From the NCBI GenBank assembly GCA_038202885.1, contig JBBREP010000001.1:141299-205298 (forward strand): 64,000 bases of DNA, written 5' to 3'. The notes beneath the pieces are model-generated. The model was not told the DNA's origin. It made no database searches and saw only the letters and a program-made list of their open reading frames with translations. A program made the translations under genes and the position numbers. Positions 7,590 to 15,763 of the stretch are shown here, in pieces; position 1 is the stretch's first letter, and the number at the start of each line of letters is the position of its first letter. Source of the stretch: JBBREP01 sp038202885 (GTDB lineage Bacteria > Actinomycetota > Acidimicrobiia > IMCC26256 > PALSA-610).

Positions 7590-8861
7590 TCACGTGTCGA
7601 GTTGCGCGAGGCGCTCCCGTGAATCGAGCGCGGCCGAACGGTAGATCCCGCTCGCCATGAACGATCGTTCCTCGGCGCGTCGCGCGTCGTAGACCGCGGC
7701 GCGAGCCTCGTGCACGCGACGGTCGTCGGGCGCCGCGAGCGCGGCCATCTCGACGAGGTGACACGCCAGGCGCAGGTCGCCCGCAGCAGCGAGTTCCTCA
7801 GCGCGTGCCGCGAGGCGCGCCGCGCCTCCCGCGAGCGCGGCCGTTTCGCGCGCGACGGCGATGTCTGAGGCCGGTTTGAGGTGGGCGGGGTTGCCGTCGT
7901 ACCAGCCGCCGTACAGGCGCCACAGGTTACGGACGACGAACTCGGGTTCGTCGTAGGTGGGCTGGAGATACGCGAGCGCGGCGAGCCGTTCGGGCAGCGC
8001 GACAGTGTGCACTACGTCGTCGAGTCGGGCGCCTTCGTTCATGAGCGTGAGCACCTGCTCGTGGAGGCTTTCCAACGCTTCTGCGGTGTCGTTCAGGACC
8101 TGTTGCACGTAGCGTGCACCGCCGACCGCCGGTCCGTGCGCGGGCAGGAGCAGCTCTGGTTGCAGCGCCGCCATGGCGCGTAACGCGACGGCCCAATCCC
8201 ACGCATAGCGCTGCACCTTCTGCGGGTTGCCGGCATTGGGGAACTGCCAGATGAACAGGTCGCCGACGCAGACCGCTCGATGTGCGGGTACCCACGCCCA
8301 GGTGTGATCGTCGGTCTCGCCGCGCGCGTGATGCAGCTCGAATGATGTGTCGCCGACGTGCAACGCATGCGTGTCGCGGTACACATCGTCGGGATACCGG
8401 AACTCGCTTGGGAACAACGGCTCGGGAAGTCGGAACTGCCGTTGATTGATCACGCCGTTGTAGCCATTCGTGAGTTTGTACCGATCGAACCTTGCCGCGA
8501 CGGATTCGTGCCCGATGTAGCGGATCGGCGCGGCCGAGTGCGCGTCGGCATCGGCATCGAACACGTCGGTGCCCGTCACGTGATCGACGTGGCCGTGTGT
8601 GTACACCGCAGTGTGCACGCGTGCGTCGGACCAACGTCGCAACGTCGCGAGCGCGGTCGGTGCAAACAGCGCGTGCGACACATCGAACACGGTCAAGCCA
8701 TCTCCGGTGTCGAACGCGATGACGTTCGAAAAACTCTCAACGAGCACGACCCGATCGGCGACTTCTGCCGCGTCGCCCGCGCGTGCGTTCACGAGCCCGC
8801 GCATTTCGAGGGGCTCGGTGCCGTCGATGATGCGGGCGGAGCGGGCGAGCATGTCAGGCAT
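7590..8861 (-). CDS. MBL-fold hydrolase with alkylsulfatase-type dimerisation domain
   Basis: A metallo-beta-lactamase fold enzyme of 423 aa. The di-zinc motif HGHVDH lies in the first third and further ligands in RGETDDHTW and CVGDLF. The C-terminal half has the dimerisation-domain signature LYGGWYDGNPAHLKP of Bds1/SdsA-type alkylsulfatases, but the domain is short and no clear SCP-2 domain follows. Alkyl sulfate hydrolysis is thus an inference; related proteins act on other esters. The ATG at 8861 (MPDMLARSA) is chosen over the upstream 8969 start, whose extra residues are non-conserved. It shares strand with the Gfo/Idh/MocA gene and may be co-transcribed. Confidence 0.82.
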   Translation of the reverse strand: MPDMLARSARIIDGTEPLEMRGLVNARAGDAAEVADRVVLVESFSNVIAFDTGDGLTVFDVSHALFAPTALATLRRWSDARVHTAVYTHGHVDHVTGTDVFDADADAHSAAPIRYIGHESVAARFDRYKLTNGYNGVINQRQFRLPEPLFPSEFRYPDDVYRDTHALHVGDTSFELHHARGETDDHTWAWVPAHRAVCVGDLFIWQFPNAGNPQKVQRYAWDWAVALRAMAALQPELLLPAHGPAVGGARYVQQVLNDTAEALESLHEQVLTLMNEGARLDDVVHTVALPERLAALAYLQPTYDEPEFVVRNLWRLYGGWYDGNPAHLKPASDIAVARETAALAGGAARLAARAEELAAAGDLRLACHLVEMAALAAPDDRRVHEARAAVYDARRAEERSFMASGIYRSAALDSRERLAQLDT

Positions 8862-9270
8862 ATGACGGAGGCTACGGAGCGCCCCCGTGCCGTCGCCAAG
8901 TGGTCGTTCCGAGGGCTTCGTCACAACGGATCTGCAGGCCGCGTCGCGTCGGTCCTGGTCATCGGGCACCGCTGGTCAGCGTCGGTCGGGAGCAGTATCG
9001 TCTCTGCTCGTGGACCCAGCCTCACCCCTGCTCAGCGACGCCGGTTTTGGTGACACCATGCCCGGCGAACTCCTCGCAGCCTTTGTCGAGGCGATGCTCG
9101 GATCGTCGCTCGGCGCCGCGACACCGGCGGGCGGCGCCAACGCCGTCGCGTTGATCGACGACCGCGCCCAGCGCTGATCCGCGGCGCTTGCGACGCGGCG
9201 CGACCGCGCGGTGAGGGCCGTCGGCGAGTGCGTCGTCGCGCTCCTGCACGGTGACGCACGAGAGCGACAT
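8862..9270. other. 409-bp interval with only a doubtful small ORF
   Basis: Between the metallo-hydrolase start and the lipoprotein stop I see no recognisable gene, RNA or repeat. The only candidate is a GTG-started frame at 9010-9177 listed separately. An ATG frame at 8862-9053 (63 codons) is Arg/Ser-rich and reads like an uncoding shadow. Confidence 0.4.
9010..9177 (+). CDS. possible small hypothetical protein
   Basis: A 55-codon frame starting at GTG 9010 gives a product with a balanced, mildly acidic composition (for example FGDTMPGELLAAFVEAMLG), more protein-like than the Arg-rich shadows around it. There is no good ribosome-binding site and no family is recognised. The frame is also open upstream to 8887. 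It may be a short hypothetical gene or the tail of a decayed one. Confidence 0.25.
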   Translation: MDPASPLLSDAGFGDTMPGELLAAFVEAMLGSSLGAATPAGGANAVALIDDRAQR

Positions 9271-9798
9271 TCAGAGGCTGAACCACACCGTTGCGTCGAT
9301 GTGGCCGGGCAACAGGTGCCCATGGAAGAACAGCACCGGGTGCTTCGCGGTTGGTGCGATGCCGGAGAACTGCAAGCGCAACTTGGCGGTCGCGCCCGCC
9401 GCGATGACGATCGGTGCGACCGTCGCCGATGGTTGTTGCGGCACGTTCGCATAGGCATCCATCGCGGTGAACAGCCCGGGTGTACCTCCGAACGTCGCAG
9501 TGTCGGTTCCCGTATTGATGACGTCGACCGCGACGGCGAATGCGTTGCCGGAGCGCGTTGCCGACGTCACCACCATCTGCCAGCGATCGCCGAGGCCGAT
9601 GCGCTGATTGATCTGGAACGGTGACGGGAGCCGGTTCGGATCTTGGGTGACCGGCGGCGATGTGGTCGACGCAGCCAGCGTCGTGGCGGACGTCGCCGGC
9701 ACACTTGAACTGCACGCGCTCAGGGTGCCGATCGACAACAGAGCAATGGCAAGGATCGCGTGACGTGTGGGCCGCTGGGGTTGACGCGGGGAGCTCAT
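9271..9798 (-). CDS. putative lipoprotein, secreted, unknown function
   Basis: A 175-aa protein with an N-terminal signal ending in the lipobox-like LSAC (about residues 26-29), followed by a Ser/Thr/Pro-rich spacer, so it is probably a lipid-anchored extracytoplasmic protein. The rest is a beta-rich domain with GNAFAVAVDVINTGTDTATF, reminiscent of DUF4352/immunoglobulin-like 'telokin' domains that are often found on actinobacterial lipoproteins. It is the last gene of the leftward series starting at 15763 and sits behind a strong hairpin (9822-9852). A link to the phosphate-binding proteins upstream is positional only. Confidence 0.65.
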   Translation of the reverse strand: MSSPRQPQRPTRHAILAIALLSIGTLSACSSSVPATSATTLAASTTSPPVTQDPNRLPSPFQINQRIGLGDRWQMVVTSATRSGNAFAVAVDVINTGTDTATFGGTPGLFTAMDAYANVPQQPSATVAPIVIAAGATAKLRLQFSGIAPTAKHPVLFFHGHLLPGHIDATVWFSL

Positions 9799-9821
9799 TG
9801 TGGAGCGCTTCCTGTTCGCGA

Positions 9822-9852
9822 CTCGGGGCCGGTGCAGTGCACCGGCCCCGAG
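9822..9852 (-). terminator. GC-rich hairpin after the second PstS-like gene
   Basis: CTCGGGGCCGGTGCA (9822-9836) and TGCACCGGCCCCGAG (9838-9852) form a 15-bp perfect dyad around one base. It lies 27 bases beyond the stop at 9879 of the PstS-like gene and 24 bases before the lipoprotein start. There is no U-run, so it may act as a transcript-stabilising or weak terminator structure. The core GGGGCCGGTGC recurs at 11200. Confidence 0.7.
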
Positions 9853-9878
9853 ACGGGGATGATGGGCGACTGTGTGTG

Positions 9879-11036
9879 TTACAGGTCGGCCGGGTTCTTG
9901 CGGCAGTAACTCTTGACGGTGACGCCGCCGCCGGTGGGTGCGAACGCCAACGGCTTTTCGCCGAACTGCGAGATCTGGCCAGCCGCCTTGTTGCTGCAGA
10001 GGAAGCCAGGTCCCTTGTTGTCGACGCCGATGAACCGCAGCACGTCGCTGTAGCGCGGCTCGGCTTTGTTGGCGACGTTGTACACGTAGCGAGTACCGAG
10101 GAAACGGCCGCCAACTTCAACGATCGTCTTCGTCGTGGGTAGCAGCCCGTTGATCTTCCATTCGACGCCGCCATTGCGCAGGTCGGGGATCACGTGGTGC
10201 GCGGCGGACTGCCACTGAGCGTACGAGAACGGGATGATTGCGTTCGGCTTGTTTGCCGCCGACACGCCCGTTGCGTTGTGCTCCTCGGTGAACGTCGAGA
10301 GGTGCGACGCGTTGCACCCCGCGTCGATCGTCGCGCCGTTCAGAACTTTCGAATTCCAGAACGAGTACGAGCCCGACTGGGTCTGCGGCGCGTACTTCTT
10401 GATGATGCTCCCTGCCGGTGCGGCGGGGTTCAGTGTGTGCCAGTCACCGACGTATGGCGCGCCCGTCGCAGGGTTGCAGGTATAGATGTCAATGAGGTTC
10501 TGTTGCGTCAGGCCCTTCGACGGAATGCGTGAGCCTGGGAACTCGAGGTAGCCGAGCGCGTCGAGTGCGTACGCATAGAACTCGTCGACCGCCGGGTCGG
10601 TGGTCTTCACGCCACGCGAGGAGCGGGCCCAGTCGATGCAGCCTGGCTTGGCGCTGGCCGCATCAGCGTTGAGTGCTGAGATGCCGGCCGACGATCCGTT
10701 GGGCGCCAAGTTGCCCGCGTTGTAGGTCTTCGCTGGACAGTTGCTGTCGGCCGGGACTGTGAAGGACGCGGGGAACGGGGCGATGGGCTGCGGCGGGATG
10801 TTGTACGTCTTGTCCTTCGGCGTCTCGGTATTGACAGTGCCTTCGGCGTTGTACTTCTTCATGATTGCGCCCATGGCGAAGTACGTCGTGTCGGATCCGG
10901 CCGCGGCAAGGACCGCACCGGGGTGCGCCGCCGGGGGGACGGCGTCGGCCCGTGTCGCGGCGAGCCCAGCCAAGGGCCCTGCGGCACAACCGAGTACGCC
11001 CGCGGCCAGCGCGAACTTCTTCAGATTGAGCTTCAC
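9879..11036 (-). CDS. PstS-like periplasmic-binding-fold protein, paralogue 2
   Basis: A 385-aa secreted protein. It starts at GTG 11036, preceded by GGAGG about seven bases upstream, and begins with a lysine-rich signal peptide (VKLNLKKFALAAGVLGC). Mature sequence motifs are AAGSDTTYFAMGAI, PNGSSAGISAL, CIDWARSSRG and GLTQQNLIDIYTC. They correspond to the anion-contacting loops of phosphate-binding-like (PstS/PBP-like) proteins of actinobacteria. The two internal cysteine-containing loops suggest disulphides. It closely resembles the upstream gene at 11273-12421 along its whole length, so the pair arose by tandem duplication. Phosphate as ligand is an inference from the adjacent pst genes. 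Confidence 0.82.
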   Translation of the reverse strand: MKLNLKKFALAAGVLGCAAGPLAGLAATRADAVPPAAHPGAVLAAAGSDTTYFAMGAIMKKYNAEGTVNTETPKDKTYNIPPQPIAPFPASFTVPADSNCPAKTYNAGNLAPNGSSAGISALNADAASAKPGCIDWARSSRGVKTTDPAVDEFYAYALDALGYLEFPGSRIPSKGLTQQNLIDIYTCNPATGAPYVGDWHTLNPAAPAGSIIKKYAPQTQSGSYSFWNSKVLNGATIDAGCNASHLSTFTEEHNATGVSAANKPNAIIPFSYAQWQSAAHHVIPDLRNGGVEWKINGLLPTTKTIVEVGGRFLGTRYVYNVANKAEPRYSDVLRFIGVDNKGPGFLCSNKAAGQISQFGEKPLAFAPTGGGVTVKSYCRKNPADL

Positions 11037-11199
11037 GATGTTCCTCCAACTGCCCGCCACTTTGGCGGTGCACTCAGCATCAAAGCGAGCGAAGCTGAAC
11101 AGCGAGCGCGCCGGTGGATGGCATCGAGGTGAACAACGACTGGCAGTTTGGCTGGCGACCTGACGCGCAATGCACGAGGGATCGTCCGGGCGCGCGGAC

Positions 11200-11229
11200 G
11201 GGGGGCCGGTGCCATCGCACCGGCCCCCC
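11200..11229 (-). terminator. GC-rich hairpin after the first PstS-like gene
   Basis: GGGGGGCCGGTGC (11200-11212) pairs perfectly with GCACCGGCCCCCC (11217-11229) around the loop CATC. It lies about 43 bases past the stop of the gene at 11273-12421, at a similar place to the hairpin behind its paralogue and with the same GGGGCCGGTGC core. Confidence 0.75.
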
Positions 11230-11272
11230 TTCATATGCGCGCCCACCAGCCCTGGGCGAGGCAAAGGTGTTG

Positions 11273-12421
11273 CTACAGCGCTGCTGGGTCCAAACGGCAG
11301 TAGCTGTTGATCGTGACGCCGCCACCGGTGGCAGCCAGCGTCAGCGGGCGGAAGCCGTAGGCGGTGATGGTGGGCTTGACCTTGTTGTTGCAGATGTAGC
11401 CCGGGCCCGCGTTGTCGACACCGGCGAAGCGGATCACGTCGTCGTAGTTCTTGCTCGTCGTGTCGGCAACGTTGAACACGTAACGGGTGCCGAGGAAACG
11501 GGTGGGAACCGCTGCCTCGTGCACGGTCACGCCGGTCGGGAGCAAACCGTTGAGCTTGCCCATCGTGATGCCGTTGCGCAGGTCAGGCGTCTTCTTGGCG
11601 GCGTCTGACTTGAACTGGGCGTACGACATCGGGAAGATCGCGAACGGCTTGCTTGCCGCTCCGACGCCCGTCGCGTTGTGCTCCTCGAGGAACGTCGATT
11701 TGTGGGCGTTGTCGCAGCCCGCGTCGATCGTCGCGCCGTTGAGGAGCTTGGTGTTGAAGAACGAGTACGTGCCGGACTGTGTCTGCGGCGCGAACTTCTG
11801 GATCGTGCTGCCAACGGCAGCCTTCGAGTTCAGCGTGTGCCAGTCGCTGATGTACGGGGCACCGGTAGCGGGGTTGCAGGTGTAGATGTCGATCAGGTTC
11901 TGCTGGGTGAGGCCAGTAGCCGGGGCCTTGGTGCCCGGGAACTTGCCCCAGTCGAGCGCGTCAAGTGCGTAGGCGTAGAACTCGAGGCTTGCCGCGTCGG
12001 TGCCCTTCTGACCGCGTGACGAACGGGCAAAGTCGATGCAGCCGGTGTTGTCGGCAACGAGGGCGCTGATGCCAGCCGACGAGCCGTTGGGGGGCGTGTT
12101 GCCCGAGTCGTACGTCACCGAACTGCAGTCACTGTCGCCCCGAGTGGTGAACGACGACGGGAACGGCGAGACCACCTGCGGCGGCACGTTGTTGACGACG
12201 TCCTTCGTTCCGGTGTTGACGACACCGTCGAGGTTGTACTTAGGAGTGATCGCACCCATCATCCAGTAGGTCGTGTCCGAACCTACGGCAACGAGCGTGC
12301 GACCCGGGTGGCTGACGGGCGGAATTGCCCCTGCTTGTGGCGCCGTGAGCCCGATGATCGGACCGGCGACACAACCGATGAGGCCGGCAGAGACGCCGAG
12401 CTTCTTCAGGTTGAATTTCAC
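11273..12421 (-). CDS. PstS-like periplasmic-binding-fold protein, paralogue 1
   Basis: A 382-aa secreted protein, tandem paralogue of the next gene. It starts at GTG 12421 with GGAGGAG eight bases upstream; the signal peptide begins VKFNLKKLGVSAGLIGC. Shared motifs are VAVGSDTTYWMMGAI, PNGSSAGISAL, CIDFARSSRG, GLTQQNLIDIYTC and a C-terminal TGGGVTINSYCR. The motifs suggest a two-lobe binding protein for an oxyanion, probably phosphate, released outside the membrane without a lipid anchor. It follows the sortase-like gene by 148 bases, an interval with no other recognisable feature. Different ligands for the two paralogues are possible, since ligand-loop residues around the WMMGAI/FAMGAI segment differ. 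Confidence 0.82.
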   Translation of the reverse strand: MKFNLKKLGVSAGLIGCVAGPIIGLTAPQAGAIPPVSHPGRTLVAVGSDTTYWMMGAITPKYNLDGVVNTGTKDVVNNVPPQVVSPFPSSFTTRGDSDCSSVTYDSGNTPPNGSSAGISALVADNTGCIDFARSSRGQKGTDAASLEFYAYALDALDWGKFPGTKAPATGLTQQNLIDIYTCNPATGAPYISDWHTLNSKAAVGSTIQKFAPQTQSGTYSFFNTKLLNGATIDAGCDNAHKSTFLEEHNATGVGAASKPFAIFPMSYAQFKSDAAKKTPDLRNGITMGKLNGLLPTGVTVHEAAVPTRFLGTRYVFNVADTTSKNYDDVIRFAGVDNAGPGYICNNKVKPTITAYGFRPLTLAATGGGVTINSYCRLDPAAL

Positions 12422-12569
12422 GTGTGCTCCTCCAACTGCGCGCCCCTGTGGCGTGCAGATGCAGTAGATCCCAGCGAGATGAACGTCGGTCGCGCTAGTC
12501 GGCAACCACGAAATGAAGTCGCGGCGACACTTGGGGATCGCGCTACAGAGTTGCTCGTGCGTGGTTGCG

Positions 12570-13562
12570 TTAGAGCGCAGCAGGCAGCACGCGAGCGAAC
12601 TGCTCGAACACGAGCCACGCGGCACACAGCACGATCGGCGTCGCCACCGTCCATGCGGCGTAACGATGCCAGCGTTTGCTGAGCCACGCCGCGCCGATCG
12701 ATGCGGCAAGCAGGAGCTGCAAGCACAGCAGCAGCGGGAGCAGCGCGCCACGTTCTCCGGCGAGTCCCAGTTCATCGGGGCGCGCTGCGATGCGACCCGG
12801 ACTGAAACCCTGCGCGGTGCCGACGAGGTCGCCTTGTACCACGACGCGGCGATCGGAACCGAGGAACGAGCCGGTGGTCACGAGCGTGACCGTGTTGCGC
12901 CGTTGACCTGCGGCGCCCTGCGTTGCGAAAATTGACGTGTCACCGGCGCCAGTGGTGCGCACCGAGGTGACGCGGTAGTGCACGCTGCCGGTGCTCACGA
13001 CGAACGAGATGGCGTCGCCGTTGCGAAGGGTGTCGAGGTCGCCGAAGGGGGAGCCCGCCGTATTGCGGCGACCGATCACGACCGCGTTGCCATACTGGCC
13101 AGGCAGCGGCGTGGCCTGCACATGCCCGGGCCCGTGGAGCGTGGTCGAGCTGTTCGTGCCCTGCACCACGATCTCGTCGACGCCGATTCGCGGGATCGTC
13201 ATGACCGCGACCGGGCTACCCGTGGCGATCGGCTTGATGCCAGTCACGGTGCCGTTTGCATCCGTCGTGGGTTGCGGGGGCAACAGAAGGTTCGCATCGA
13301 GATTCGCAAACTCCGCCCGCAGGCTGCGCTGCGCGCGGCTGTGCAGCAGCGATGTTCCGGCGAACAAGAACACGAGGAGGCCCACGCAGAACACCACGAA
13401 CAGCGAGAGACCGTTCGCAGCGATGTGGACTGCCGCGTCATGCTTCGTTAGCCCCGAAACGGGCTGTGTCGATGTCGCGGTACGAGGCTCGATGATGTCG
13501 ATGTCGATCTCGAAGTCGACGGGCTTCGGCGTGAACGTGGACACGGTTCTGGTGTCGGTCAT
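12570..13562 (-). CDS. sortase-fold membrane protein lacking the catalytic His and Cys
   Basis: A 330-aa membrane protein with one N-terminal TM segment (about 50-72), an extracellular sortase-like beta-barrel (about 115-250) and two C-terminal TM segments (about 272-325). Sortase landmarks are easy to follow: MTIPRIGVDEIVVQG, GPGHVQATPLPGQ and TAGSPFGDLDTL. However, the catalytic His of the usual G-H-R is replaced by Arg (VIGRRN, residue 165), and the catalytic Cys of TLxTC by Thr (TLVTT, residue 230). The nearby Arg (238/239) remains. Transpeptidation is therefore unlikely; a binding or scaffold role is inferred. Its ATG overlaps the stop of the upstream 734-aa binding-like protein gene by four bases, so the two are co-translated. 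Confidence 0.8.
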   Translation of the reverse strand: MTDTRTVSTFTPKPVDFEIDIDIIEPRTATSTQPVSGLTKHDAAVHIAANGLSLFVVFCVGLLVFLFAGTSLLHSRAQRSLRAEFANLDANLLLPPQPTTDANGTVTGIKPIATGSPVAVMTIPRIGVDEIVVQGTNSSTTLHGPGHVQATPLPGQYGNAVVIGRRNTAGSPFGDLDTLRNGDAISFVVSTGSVHYRVTSVRTTGAGDTSIFATQGAAGQRRNTVTLVTTGSFLGSDRRVVVQGDLVGTAQGFSPGRIAARPDELGLAGERGALLPLLLCLQLLLAASIGAAWLSKRWHRYAAWTVATPIVLCAAWLVFEQFARVLPAAL

Positions 13563-15763
13563 CGCGCGTCTCCCGCAGTCGACGCGCTACGCGCGCGGAT
13601 TCGTGCCAACATCTTTGGGCTCGTGTACCAGGCGATGCGTCCCGCGAGGGCGGCCAGACCGAGCAGCAGGATCAGGGAGAGTGCAATGCTCGACCCGCCC
13701 GTGCCAGTTGTACCCACGGGCGACCAGTTGGGTGCCTGTGCGGCGACGAGCTTGTACCTGCGTGTCGTCGTCGGTGTCGTGCGCGGCACCTTCGTTGTGG
13801 GCGTCGTGCCGTCGCCGGGCGCAGTCGTAGGCGTGGGTGAGGTGTAGTCAGTGCCGGAGCTGCCGGAGCTGCTGCCGGAACAGCAACTCCCGAACGTGAC
13901 GGGTGGTGACGGCGTTGTCGTGGTGGTCGCCGGCACGGTTGTCGTGGTCGTGGGATGGGGCTCGACGGGAGCGCGGAGGTCGCCGGCGACGTGCTGGGCG
14001 AGCGTGACTTCCTCGGCGGGCAACGGCATGTAGCCGCCGAGCAGATGTTGTTGTCCGGCGACGGCGGCGTAGTCGAGGAAGTCTTTGAAGCTCTTCGCTT
14101 TGGTCGGATCGCCGACGACCTTGCCGGTCGAATCGACCCGAGTGACGTCTCGCCGCACCATTGCGTAGTCGATCTTGGTGAGTGGATATTGCGACGCTTC
14201 GGTACTCGTGAAGTCGGCCACCTTGACGCCGTCAAGCGTGGTCATCGCGCCATAACCAGCGATTACGCCGGCGTCGTCGGGAGCCACGGCCGTGCCGGCG
14301 TGGTTCACGAGCTTCGCCATCGGGAGTCCGTACTGGGTCGCGGTGGAGCGGTCCACGATCGCGAAGAAACCCTGCACCGACGGTCGGGTCGTCGTGGCGT
14401 CGGCCGGCTTCACGCCGTAGAACGTGTGCAGAGCGACATCTTCTTCGCCTGTGCGGGGTGAAAAGCCGTCGTCTGATGCAGCCTTTTCAAAGTTGTCGAC
14501 GGGATAGGTCTTGTTGTAGAAGTCAGGCGTCACGCGTACGCCGTACTTGTCTTTCGCGGCGATGAGATCCTTGGCGTCTTGGTCTTGGATCATCCAGCTT
14601 GTGATGAGGCGCGTGTCGGCGTTGCGCTCGGCGCGCAGTAGCGGTTGCGATGCACCGCTCGACGGCCAGGTGTGGCCGGGGTTCAGCGCCTGGAACTCGG
14701 GATCGTTGAAGAAGTCGAGCAGTTGCGAGTCGGTGACGAGTCGGGCGATGAGCCGGGGCGTGAGCGTGACGTCGAGGATTTGCTGGTTGGTCACAGAGTC
14801 CTGGATGTTGAATGCCACGACGACTGCGTTGAGATCGAGCGGCGCGTATTCATACGTCGTGTGCGCGGCCGATGCGGCGAGTTCTTCCTTGGTGGCGCCG
14901 AGCGACGTGACGCCGAGGTCGGCCTGGCCGGCGAGCTCGCTGGCTCTGCCGTTATTCGACGAGGTCTCGGTGTAGTCGAGGGCCAACTTCGGCGTCCCCT
15001 CGCACAGCTGGCCGACCCAGTTGTAGAACAGGTTGGCGCCGGATGCTTCGCCCTCGGCCCGCACGTCGAGATGGTCGGGAACCGGGCAGTCGGCAGAGCT
15101 GCGCGCGAAGGTGATCGGCACGACGACGGCGGAGGTCGGGAGCGATCCGACGGGCGGGGGGTTGCCGTCGTTTTCGTACAGCACGAGCGAACACGGCACG
15201 GTGTCACTGCAGTTGAGATCCGGGAGCTTCGAAGAGTTGCGTATCTCGAAGAAGGCGTCGCCCGTTCCGGCGGGTTGCGTGACGCCGGTGAGAATGGCGT
15301 TCCCACCGGCGGAGTTCGGGAACGGCGATACCGTGAAGCAGTCGTCGAGCGACACCGGGCTCGCCGTGCATTGATAGATGATCACCCCGAAGTTGCCGAG
15401 CGCGTCGGTGGGGTGAAAACCGGTCCAGCTCACCTTGGCGACCTGGTTGATCAGTCCTTTAGCCGGCTCGATCGTCGCCGTGCGGGCACCCGCGCGCACC
15501 GTGTGTTGGGTGAGCACGGCGGCGGGGGGCGACGCGGCGACTGCCTGCTCGTTGCCGTACGACGGTTGTTTTTCGAGTATGGCGATCGCGACCGCGCACA
15601 GCGCGCAGACGAACACGAAGATTCGTCGTCGGCGCGCGGCACGCGACGCTCGCAAATTGCGGCGGCGTGACATCGACGCCAGCAGACCACGCGCGCGCTC
15701 CGAACGCGAGAGCGGCCTTGATGTGTTCACGTCGGGTTCAACTACGCGCAAGGTGTCATCCAT
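13559..15763 (-). CDS. large extracellular binding-protein-like protein with N- and C-terminal TM segments
   Basis: About 734 aa from the ATG at 15763. A basic cytoplasmic N-terminus leads to a TM segment or uncleaved signal (about 48-64). A long extracellular region follows, and its middle resembles a PstS-type fold (DYTETSSNNGRASELAGQ, DLGVTSLGATKEEL). Then come a Pro/Thr-rich linker (about 600-670), a CC pair in GSCCSGSSSGSSGTD and a C-terminal TM helix with a basic tail. There is no LPXTG sorting motif. It is the first leftward gene of the locus and overlaps the sortase-like gene (ATGA). Its start abuts that of pstC on the other strand. It is probably a membrane-tethered partner of the Pst-like transporter; ligand unknown. 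Confidence 0.7.
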   Translation of the reverse strand: MDDTLRVVEPDVNTSRPLSRSERARGLLASMSRRRNLRASRAARRRRIFVFVCALCAVAIAILEKQPSYGNEQAVAASPPAAVLTQHTVRAGARTATIEPAKGLINQVAKVSWTGFHPTDALGNFGVIIYQCTASPVSLDDCFTVSPFPNSAGGNAILTGVTQPAGTGDAFFEIRNSSKLPDLNCSDTVPCSLVLYENDGNPPPVGSLPTSAVVVPITFARSSADCPVPDHLDVRAEGEASGANLFYNWVGQLCEGTPKLALDYTETSSNNGRASELAGQADLGVTSLGATKEELAASAAHTTYEYAPLDLNAVVVAFNIQDSVTNQQILDVTLTPRLIARLVTDSQLLDFFNDPEFQALNPGHTWPSSGASQPLLRAERNADTRLITSWMIQDQDAKDLIAAKDKYGVRVTPDFYNKTYPVDNFEKAASDDGFSPRTGEEDVALHTFYGVKPADATTTRPSVQGFFAIVDRSTATQYGLPMAKLVNHAGTAVAPDDAGVIAGYGAMTTLDGVKVADFTSTEASQYPLTKIDYAMVRRDVTRVDSTGKVVGDPTKAKSFKDFLDYAAVAGQQHLLGGYMPLPAEEVTLAQHVAGDLRAPVEPHPTTTTTVPATTTTTPSPPVTFGSCCSGSSSGSSGTDYTSPTPTTAPGDGTTPTTKVPRTTPTTTRRYKLVAAQAPNWSPVGTTGTGGSSIALSLILLLGLAALAGRIAWYTSPKMLARIRARSASTAGDAR

